NCBI GenBank assembly: GCA_030248195.1
Contig: JASAND010027920.1
Location: 1-64,000 of the forward strand
DNA length: 64,000 bases
Direction of reading: 5' to 3'
From: Trissonchulus latispiculum
Lineage: Eukaryota; Nematoda; Enoplea; Enoplida; Ironidae
How positions within the stretch are numbered: position 1 is the stretch's first letter; each line of letters starts with the position of its first letter. The translations under genes and the position numbers were made by a program. The notes beneath the pieces are model-generated. The model worked only from the letters and a program-made list of their open reading frames with translations, searched no databases and had not been told where the DNA came from. This document shows positions 35,041 to 46,361 of the stretch, piece after piece.

Positions 35041-38000
35041 AAAGTTGAAGACTGATTGATGTTAACGGCAAATGGCTATTTTTGCGAACTGGTTAGACAC
35101 TCGGTGGCCAAGCTTAGATCAGTATGAAACTCTGAATTACATACGACTACAAAGCTATTGTGAGACATAAGCTACTGGCATTTGGCAAAGGCTGCAACCT
35201 TGATCCTGATTAAACCTACATGAGCCAGAGCATACTGTGTGGGGCTGGAAACACAGGAATATGTATTCGCGGCGGCGGCTTCCACACCCATTTGTAATCC
35301 TGACAGCGATTTCGGAAACATCATGTAACCAAGCTGAAATGGAGGAATAGAGAGCCCTAACTTTTACATTCGCACACTACTAAAGTGTAGATAGAGATCT
35401 ACTCCTACAAATCCCAAATTCACAAAATTCTGAAACGTCAGTGCGCTAACAAGGCTTACATCACCCAGCATTACTAAACGGTGGGCAAAACTAACTAACT
35501 AAACTAACCAATTCTTTGTGGGCCGGCCGGCCCAGCTCGCGACGGCGGCCGGCTGGTCTAGGAACGACCGGTGCAACGGCCTTCACCGGTCGGCCTCATA
35601 AAAAACGTCATTTTTATTTGTCGAATGTCAAAAATAAGTTTGTCAGAAATCCAGTTTTGTTCTGGTGTTAGGCTATATCCGTAATTTTGCTTGAATTTTT
35701 AACTTATAACCCTTTAATTCCTGAATGCACGCAGAACCGTGCAATAAAGTATACATGTATGTACTCGTTATTGTTACTTTAAGGAAACGCTTTTCTAGAT
35801 CTAGAAATAAATTAAATACCAGCTCCAAAGTTATGAGTACCAAGGATATATAGATACCGTTGGAACTATAAACAAGCTTGAGTATATATTTGCATACCCT
35901 CCAGCCTCCCGCACCAAAACATTTAGAAATTCCTGTGACAACAATAGTTTTCTGCGGATATACCTGAAAGGAAATATAATATCCACGAGAAAGATATAAC
36001 AAAAGAAACAAAGAAATATATAACAAAATATAACAGAAGAAACCCTTTCGTAATTTTGGGAGTTGGAAAGAGCTTTATGCATCGTTTTAAAGCTTATTAT
36101 CTGTACATTCACATGAGCTTACGAAACTGGCAAAATTAGCAAAAAAATAGCAGAAATTTTCTGACATGCTGACATCTAATAGGATTAATATAGACAAAAA
36201 ATTTTCGAACATCGATTTCTCAAAACTGAAGAATCAGCCAAAAGTTAACGGTCGAGAAAATCGGCCAAATGTACGGTAACACAAAATTTCACAACTTCGC
36301 ATTGAGTTTTCTTGCTACTCGATACGTTTTAACCCAAACCAAGAAAAACGTCCCTTCGCAGAAGTACGAATTTCAATTCTGCCAAAAATCACCGGAATCC
36401 GTCGAGTAGTTTTTGAGAAATCGGTTTTAGAAACAAAATAATCGCAGTTTTGCCAAAATGGGATTTCAGCCATATCTCTAGCTTAAAGCAATAAATTCCA
36501 ACTAATAGGCATTCATCAAATTGGCATTTGGACTGTACATTGTATGGCATTGTATTGTAACTGTATTGATTAAGTATAAGCCAACTTTGTCCTTAACATG
36601 TGGCAGTAATTTTTAAAAAACTGATTTCCTCAAAAATAGCCATTTTTTGACCATCAAAACAGTTTTCTGCTTATACTGACATAACCACTGGAAACAGCTC
36701 AAAGGTTGTAACAGAAAAAATGTTCATTTTCGTGTCCTCTTTCTAGCCATAACAATCAATCCCGTGTCTTGTCTGTCTACCTACTGGGAGCAGACCAAAA
36801 ACCAAAACTTTCTTATCTTTTGGCTTAAAAATACGGGACTGGTTCCAGAATGTTAAAGAGCACGGAAATGGGTTATTTCGTAAGTTTTTGCCATTTACGT
36901 AAAGAATTAAAGCCGAATAAATCAAAAATACTCGAAAGGAAACCAGCACCTTAAGCGACAATCAACAAGACTTACACAAGAGAAGACTGACTGCAGAGGA
37001 AAAGGGGAAGTCATGCCTATAATTTCGCTCCCTATACAATACATCTTTAATTTTGGCTAAAACTCAAAGGAAATCGTTAATACATCAAGATATAACTTTT
37101 TGAACTTATAACAAATGAAAACATAGTTTGAAAAACGGGCCACAAGATAAGACTGCTTGTCGTTTTAAACATCGATTTCCTTTATTGGAGAATAATTCAA
37201 AGTTTCCATTTTCTACTATGCTGCGAGTGAACACATTTTCGCCGAGGGATATTTCTGGATTTGACTTGGTGGCCTGAACTAGTTCTTAACTTAGCGTTCC
37301 ACAATTGGTCTCAGAATGCAAAAGATCATGAAAATAGCACGTTTGAAAAGACACGTCACTAGATTACTGGGAAGCTTAACCCCTAAGGGCCAGAGCCAAA
37401 TCCCAAAATATTCTCCAGGCGGCACCTACTTACAGAAGTAAAACGACTCTACAACTTAGCTAAAATTCACTAGACCAAGTGGTCCTTACCCAAAAATTAC
37501 TAAAAATCTGATTCCAACAAATCACAGTATACAAATAGACGCTTCTAACGATACCAAATGATGCTGATAATCTTTGCCCAGTTTCAAGATTTTTTGTCAC
37601 TAGAAATTTGGTTTTTTTACCAAAAATTTGAATTTTTTTCGATTTTTTGCTTGTAACGTGAGACCATTGCATTCAGCAGCTACCAAATGCCAAAATACCT
37701 CGTTGGACGTTTTTCTGGGAGCTGTAGTTTAGTGTTGACTACAATTATTTTAGCTAAGTAACCCAAGGTTGTCGCTGCATCGAATCTGTCGGTCTGACAC
37801 CCACATAGCAGAAATATCTCAAATTTCTCAAAACATAACAAATTTGACATCAATAGAAAGTTCTTAAAGCGGGGAACAGAATAGAAAGACGTTTCCTTAT
37901 TATTTTGTTATCTGGCATGCCAGATAACTATTTGGCAAGAATTTCATGCCAGATAGCTACCCCGCAGATCAATCTATTTTGTCTTGTTTATTTGGCTTCG

Positions 38001-41000
38001 ACATATATGTCGTTTCAAAAACACAAATTCAACGTAATTGTAAATTTCGTCAACGAAATTTACAATTCAAGCAACTTACAACAAGCAAACAAAATTCAGT
38101 AGTTCTTAATTGAAAAATAAATGAAACGAAGTTTATTTTTCATTTTATTATGAAGACACCTTCAGTTTTTATGAAATAAGAAAACACAAAAATTAAAAAT
38201 TTTAGATTAACAGTTTATGATGCAAGAAACTCTTCAGTATTTTAAGTTCTTTAGTGAATTTGTTAGTCCTCTTTGTGCAATTAGTCATAATACGAGAACA
38301 GTAAGTTCAGTTTGCACAAACAGTGTAATCCCAGTCTTGTACATATGGCCCGCCTTCTTCTTTCTCAATGATTAATTTTCTGCCAATGAAATGTGTGGAC
38401 CAAACTAGATGAGGCGAACAAAGAATAAACATGTCAGCATTGTAAACTATGTGTAAACATGCATATGCAGAAGCGTTTGCACATTGAGTTACGTGTATAT
38501 GTAGGATCTGTTGTATATGATTGGGCCAATAACAATTTGATGTTCCCCCCTAGTGAAGCAAATTTCCCCGATATGTGTTGAAACTATTTCTACAGAAAAG
38601 TAAAAGGGAAACTGCATTCCATAGATTACATTACTATAATTTTTTAATTAGACATTACAACTGGAGAATTAGAACTTACATTAGGGATTAACAAGCAATA
38701 TTGCATGCAAAAGGTTAAATGTTTACTGAGTTACAATTTTATAAATTGTAGGCCTGCTGCGCAGCGGATGCTAATCTTGAAGTTGACGCCGCTGCATTAA
38801 GGAAAATTCTTGGATAGCAACTTTTCAAATTTACCAGCTGATGTGTGTTCATTACAGTGAAAGATAACTGCAAACTTTGCAACTGCCGAGTGCTTTATCC
38901 TTGGTAACAGAAGTAAATCTAAAGCTTTTTCTTTTACATGATGTGCAAAAGGACAAGCCACTCTCTGCAAAAAGTTATCAAGAGAATTTTTCCTTCCAGT
39001 ACAAAAGACCTGTTTATTCTGATTTAGTTTGTTCCATTTCAGATTCCTGTTTACTTTATGAGTCATCGTTAATGAAGAATTTCAAAATAGAATCTTATGT
39101 GCAAATCATGCTCTGCCATCTTAAAGCATTGTTTAACATGCATTCATGCAAATTCTTATGTTTTGCGCGTAAATGCGTGGAGGCTGGATGGCAGAGCAAA
39201 CATAAAAGACCTGCTGCGCTGAGGCGCAGCAGGAAAAATTAGACATTAAATTAAAGGTTATGCATTTGAAAATTAACGGGAAGATCCGAATTAGCAATTT
39301 TAGAAAGTTACGTGATTTTTATTAAATAAAAACCAGAAAGGCATGGGGAAAAGTAAAGTAGCATACGACACCGGCGGTCGGCGCAACATTAGAACATAAT
39401 ATTTAAGTATATCGTTGGAAAGCTGAATCCGATGCTCTAACTTGTTGCTATAAAATTTTGTTTGCCAAAATTTGAAAAAAATGGCTGTTTCGGTCGATTT
39501 TAGCTACATTTTTTCCAAATGCGAATTTATAGCAACAAGTTAGAACAAAATGGTTCTAACCCGGCGAATCAGCAAGCCATGACCTTTCCAACGATTTAAA
39601 TATTATGGGTGATAATTCCGTAGCACTGAGTCTTGAGTGCACTCAATGCATCTAATTCCGTAGACGCACACTAGACTTTCAGTTAGAGTTTAAACTGGTC
39701 AGAATGACCTTTTGCAAAAGGCGTCGAATTCCGTAGACGCACACCTGTTGAATAGTAACAATAATAAGGGAAAATTTTCTTGTTTTCGGAAATTAAATAT
39801 AATAAAAAGTAGTCACAGTCAGAGAGGTTTTGATAAAACCTTCTCTGGCTATGTTGCAGCACAGATAGATCCGAGCTGGCTGTCCTTCTTTGGACAAGCA
39901 GGCAGGAGCTCCTCCAGAGACTAGTTCTCTCTGGGTAAGAGCGCTCACAGCGCCCATTGGCTCTCTCCTGTTCGGACTAAGGCTTCGGCCTTAGTGACTG
40001 CAGGCAGGCGTTTTTCATTATTTCTCTATGATTAATGCCTTGTATCCCTCGTGCATCCGCCTGCTGGCCCGCGTTTACCTCATTTTCTTGGTGTAAATGC
40101 TGTTTGTATCTCTACGGAGATCCGCGGGCCACTGTAGTCCTCTTTCTGCGCATAGCACAGTCAGAGAGGTTTTGATAAAACCTTCTCTGGCTATGTTGCA
40201 GCACAGATAGATCCGAGCTGGCTGTCCTTCTTTGGACAACCAGGCAGGAGCTCCAGAGACTAGTTCTCTCTGGGTAAGAGCGCTCACAGCGCCCATTGGC
40301 TCTCCTGTTCGGACTAAGGCTTCGGCCTTAGTGACTGCAGGCAGGCGTTTTTCATTATTTCTCTATGAATAATAAAAAGTAGAAGTGGTTTCCCTATAGT
40401 TACACCGTATCAAACAAACAACATAAGAGTGTTTTCAACAACAAACAAGCAAGCAAAACGCAGCAAAATTTCTTTCCAGCCTGTACGAAAGTCCCAAATC
40501 GATTTTCCGAAAGGAAGAAAATTTTCCCTCATTATTACTGTTACTATTTAATAGGTGTGCGTCTACGGAATTAGACGACTTTTGCAAAAGGTCACTCTGA
40601 CCAATTTAAATTCTAACTGAAAGTCTAGTGTGCGTCTACGGAATTAGATGCATTGAGTGCACTCAAGTCTCAGTGCAAATGTGCATATACGGAATTATCA
40701 CCATGTTATGTTCTAGTATTGTGCCAACCGCCGGCAATAAGCTGTTGAAGTTGTCCAATTTTTCTTAGGGAGACTTCTTTGATATGATACGTTTTCGGGA
40801 TCTTTTCCACAATCCCACCTCAATACGAACTGGTTGGATTGGGGGTTATTGGGTGATCCAAATACGTTCATAATAGGTTTTACCTGACGCTCAGCAATTT
40901 AAAAAATTTAAAATTTTTTAAATTCAAAAATTTTTCATTTTTTTTATAATTTTCCGAGAGAATCGATGAAGCTGAGCATTTGCTCTTGTTGTACCAACAT

Positions 41001-44000
41001 CTGAAATGCTTCTTACGATCTCTATAGCAGCTAATAACTGTAAAGATCAAAGGAAATTGCCGCCAACAGGCCAACGATTACTGCTGCTGTATACAGTCGG
41101 CGTTTTCCTTTGATCTTTATAGTTAGAGCAGTACAGAGTTGTAGGGCTCGCAGGAAGCATCTTCAGATGTTGCTACAAGAAGGAAAAATGCTCGGAATCA
41201 TCGATTCTATCGGAACATTTTAAAAAAAATTCAAAAATTATGAAATTTAAAACATGTTAAAATTTTAATAAAAGTTAATTTTTTTAAATTTTGGAAATTA
41301 CTGAGCCTCAGGTAACACCTTCCCAAAATATGAACGCATTTAGATCACCCAATAACCCCCAATCCAATCAGTTCGTATTGAGGGAGGTATTGTTGAAATG
41401 ATCCCGTTTTTATTTTCGTAAAACAGCTAGATAATAAATATTTCAAACCTTTTTAAAATTGCTAATTCTGATTTTCCCGTTAATTTTTAATACTTAACCT
41501 TTAATTGAATGTCTAATTCTTAATTCCTAATTCAAGTTCTAATTCTCCAGTTGTAATGTCTAACTTAAAACAATTAAAGTAATGCAATCTATGTGATGCA
41601 GATCCCCTTTAACTTTTTTGTAGTTCACTAGGACGGAACATATAATTGTTATGTGATTTCCTGGCCCAGCCCAATCATATCCAACACATTCTGCCTACAT
41701 ACACACGTAAAAATGCGCAAACGCTTCTGCATATGTATGCATGTTTACACATAGTTTACAATGTTGACAGGTCAGTCAGCCTTAAGGGAGAGGACCATTT
41801 GTGTTTTCGTTAATGTAAACGCAAATTTGCAATTACGTTAAATTTGTGTTTTCGACACGACATAGATGGCGGTAATCCCCTCCCTGTCTATCACCAGAGA
41901 GGGAAGCAATTCTACTTGTCTAATCCGGAGTTCGAATGCACAAGGGGTTCTAACCAGTAGACAGAAACTAGAGAGCAATTTTGGAAATAATCGAATGCAG
42001 AGCAAATTCAGAGACCAACCGGAGTACACGAGAAACAGAACTAGACTCAGAATGCTGGAGTCCATGTGATTACCAAATCACGTGACATCAAATGAAAGAT
42101 AACTTTTGAAAGAGAATTTTGAAAGAGACTGTAAGTGTCACATCAGTGAGGTCTAATAAGTGCTTGCATGCAGTTAAAGACAATGATTATTAACAGTCTT
42201 GTTCAGTAGAATTTCACACAACTTACGGAATGCATGCTATGGTGTTGTGCATTGAAAGTTATTCTAGCATAGATTTCATCGCTCAGGACTACCACGTTGT
42301 GACGGTCACAAACGCTGCTAAAGTCAAACAAACAAAATAGCTAGTAAAGCTACGCCGTTACTTTAGGAAAAATTTTTTATTGAACTTTTATTTTCTTTTT
42401 CATTTTCTTTTTCTTGCAAAAGAAGGAATTTGGACACAATGTTTTTGTTTTTCTTTATCTAAAGAAGAAAAGGTGAATTAGGTGTCTCCGGTTTCAGCTG
42501 TCAGTCAATCTTGCGCAAGCAGCCCGGGTATGGGGTCTTTCCCATTGTCCCCCCCCACAGCTCCGTAGAAGTACTGAAGAAGCACAATTTGACTAATTAA
42601 GTTGAAATTTGGTGGAGGTAGGGTTTTCGGACCTGCTGATTTCAAAAATGCAAGAATTTTAAAATTTTAAAAAAATTTTAAAAATTTTAAAATTTTAGCT
42701 TGGTAAGAGAAACCGGGACCAAGGGGAACCGAAAAATTTTTTGAAAACATTTTGCTGAAAAGTTGCTTACCGGGGTTTTCTGGGGTGCCGATCACGAATC
42801 TGAAATCAGTTTTTCGATTCAGCTTTTCGTTAGCTTAAGGTGCTGGTTTCCTTTCGGGTATTTTTCACTCATACGGCTTTAATCTTTTACGTAAATGACT
42901 AAAACTTACAAGAGAACCTATTTCCGTGCTCTTTAACATTCTGGGACCAGTCCCGTATTTTTAGGCCAAAAGATAAGAAAGTTTTGGTTTTTGGCCTTAG
43001 GCTCTCAGTACATGGTCGCTACACCAGATTGGTTGTTATTGCTGGAAAGAGGATACGAAAATGAACATTTTTGCTTTTGCAACTTTTGAGCTATCTCCAG
43101 TGGTTAAGTTAGTACAAGCAAAAAACTGTTTTGAGGGTCAAAAAATGGCCATTTTTGAGGAAATCAGTTTTTTCAAAATGACTGCCACATGTTAAGAACA
43201 ATGGCTTATTTATACTCAATTGATACAGCGTCTAAATGCACCTTTTATGAATCCCTATAAGCCGAACTTTATTGCTTTAAGCTAGAGATTTGGCCGAAAA
43301 ACCATTTTGGCGAAACTGCGATTATTTTGTTTCGAACATCGATTTCTCAAAAACTACTCGACGGATTCCGGAGATTTTCGACAGAATCGAAATTCCTACT
43401 TCTGCGGAGGGACGTTTTTCTTGGTTTGAGCTAAAACATCTCCAGTTGCGAGAAAACTGACTTCAAAGTTGCGAAATTTCGTGTCGCCGCACATTTGCCG
43501 GATTTGCTGGAGTATTGAGGCTTGTTGAGCCAAATCCAAAAAAACGTCCCTCGGCCCCTATGTCCTCTGCATGATAGCACAAGAAAAAATTTTGGCCGAT
43601 TCTTCAGTTGTGAGCAGGGTTTTTTTGGTCGCCGAGGCCAAATGGCCTCAACGACTCAAATTTTTTAGGCCATCAGCCAAAAAATTTAGGCCATCCAAAT
43701 TTTGTTAATTCTTAGGTTGTGCGTTATTGTACGCATTGCTAAAATTACAGTTATCATGTATTCACGCGTTACATATTAAAAAATCGCTGTTTAACAACAA
43801 AAATCGCCATCGCCACTGTATAACACACTAGAAAAATTACGTTTTTACCTTAAAATGGCAAAACAGAAACTTGTTAGCATAGAAATAATAGTGCACGACA
43901 GTATTAATGAATTATGTGTTATTGAAAATTAAAACAGGCAGGAGCATACGAGTATGAACCAAAGAAAGAAAAATTAAACTATGTAATAGAAATAAAGTTA

Positions 44001-46269
44001 AACTACATACATACTAAAATAGCATTTCTTCGATGAAATCCTTATAATAGTAAATGAAATTATAACTTGAATGTGTATTTATAAGTGCAAATAGACAATG
44101 TAACTATAGCTGGCGGCTGACGTAGCCCAGAAATACAAGGGAAAATGTATAAATTCGCGACGAAGGCGCGAAAAATTTTTTAGAAAATTGTTATTTTTAC
44201 TCAAAAATCAATAAAATTTAACTGGGTTTTCGTCGAAAAATTTAGGCCACATGGCCTCATCGGCCAAAATTCTTTAGGCCATCGACTCATAAATTTAGGC
44301 CATGGCCTAAGCTATGGCCTAAAAAAAAACCTTGGTTGTGAGAAATCGATGTTCAAAAATGTTTGGTCTATATTCATCCTGTTAGATGTCAGAACCTCTG
44401 AACATTTCTGCCATGTTTTGGTAATTTTGCCAGTTTCGTAAGCTCATGTGAATCTACAGATAATAAGCTTTAAAACGATGCATAAAGCTCTTTCTAACTC
44501 CTAAAATTGCGAAAGTTATAGCGTTTCAAAAAATCACCATAAAAGCACTGCACAAAAGGATACCACCACCTTAATATAAGCTAAAGTTTTAAGCTTAAGA
44601 TGTAAGCTCATCCTGAGCTAACCAAAAGCTGAATCGAAAAACCGATTTCAGATTCGTGATGAGCACCCCAGAAAACCCCGGTACGCAAAATTTTCAGCAA
44701 ATTTTTTCAAAAACTTGTTCGGTTCCCCTTGGTCCCCCCCCTTACCAAACTAAAATTTTAAAATTTAAAAAACATTTTTAAAATTTTAAAATTTTTGTAT
44801 TTTTGAAATCAGCAGGTCAAAAAACCTACCTCCACCAAATTTCAACTCAATCAGTCAAATTGTGCTTCTTCGGTACTTCTTCAGAGCTATGGGGGGATAA
44901 TGGGAAAGACCCAGCAGCCCAACCTAGTGACCTTTTGCCAAGTACTCCTGCTAGCTTCAATTCGAGGGTATTATGGCAAAACAGCGTAGGTCGACTTTTT
45001 GGCGAAATTGAGTTACGTGCAGTGGCAATTACCCACTTCAGACCTACGTTACTGCAAAACCGCGTAAGTAGCCAGGCCTTAGATAATGAGTAAGACGATC
45101 CGATCAATTTCACGTAAGTGTCTTACGCGGTTTTTACATCTCTGGCAACACAACATAAGTCGACTTACGTGATTTCTATAACAGTAACGTTTTTTACATA
45201 ACTACAAAGAAAAGACCACGAAGGCCACGTAACCTGGCAAAACGACTAAGTACGCTTACGAGAAATTTTTAACATGAAAATTTTTAAATGATTACAAAGA
45301 AAAGGCAACGTTCTCGACTTACGTTATTTTGCCTGATGCAAGGGAATGGTGATATAATTTACTTACGTGATTTTTCCTCAAACCGTTTTTCTCGAAAAGA
45401 TGAAGATGCGGCCTGTGTTGTACATGTCTATGTTAGAAACGTACCGCCTGTCAATTTCAATTTGAGTCTTAGGGAATTTAAGATGACAATGAAATTGGGA
45501 AGTCACAAAGTCCGCGAATGCAACTAAAGAGAACCAGCTTTTCTTGCTCTTCTTTTTTAAATTAAAGCAAATTGAAGTGAATTTTTTCTTTATTTAAAGA
45601 ATTCTTTCCATGTTCTTTCATTTTCTTTCCCCTAAAATTCAGACGTGGCTTTATAATGCGAGGATTTATTGTCTCCCTGCATTCTGTTGAATTTCGATCC
45701 ATAAGATTTGTATTCAAAACTCAAGCTGAATCGGCAGAAGACAGACTTGAGTTTTAACCGTGGAATTCATCAAAATACGAAGCTATGTTACATAACCTTA
45801 TATTAAAGTCAACAGTACCTAATTGCCAATAAATGATCTTTTGACATAGCCATACCAGCTAGAATGAAATTAATGCATAATAGTATATAGACAATCTACA
45901 AAGCTCATCATTGTATGATTTACAATTTAGCTCATCATTTACATGCGCTTGTATGTAATTGTTACACATATAGCTTCCACTGATCTGTTACACTTTGGGC
46001 ACTATACTTAAAGTATTGAATATATATGAAGCTTATTTAAAATACTTGCTCAAAGTTTAATTCAGTTTAAAAACACATTCAAATTGCGTCCATACTTGGA
46101 TTGTTAGGTGAATTAAGCACCAACAGCTTTGGCTTCTGTGGATCCAAGTTTGATAAAGTCTGAAACATCAGAATCTCAGAATCAGATGCGAAATTCTGGA
46201 CCAATCTTGGTTAAGGACATGAATCACGGTGGATAACGCGTTCAGCAAGGATAGCACATTTTGTGACAG

Positions 46270-46328
<59 letters not shown>

Positions 46329-46330
46329 CT

Positions 46331-46361
<31 letters not shown>

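Larger units (their letters stand above)
38000..41868. mobile_element. Large nested foldback element (~3.9 kb) in an aminotransferase intron
   Basis: The outer arms (from 38000 rightwards, interrupted; from 41868 leftwards) share AAACACAAATT-AACGTAATTG, TGTAAACTATGTGTAAACATGCAT and GACATTACAACTGGAGAATTAGAACTT as reverse complements. Inside are further independent inverted repeats (39393-39605, 39608-40702, 40823-41383), an inserted segment 38749-39236 and an LTR-like miniature element 39813-40368. No transposase was recognised. Confidence 0.75.

Noticed and set aside
34809..35071. ORFs encoding His-Thr repeats
   Set aside because: These read through the TG/TA microsatellite. The real coding signal nearby is the short exon 34784-34869 in another frame.
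39813..40368. Hammerhead ribozyme in the direct repeats
   Set aside because: I searched both strands by eye for the CTGATGA and GAAA core and did not find it, so no ribozyme is claimed.
44803..45113. Protein-coding ORFs of ~90-100 codons on both strands
   Set aside because: They overlap the right arm of an inverted-repeat element and show no family motif, and no coding signal continues outside it.
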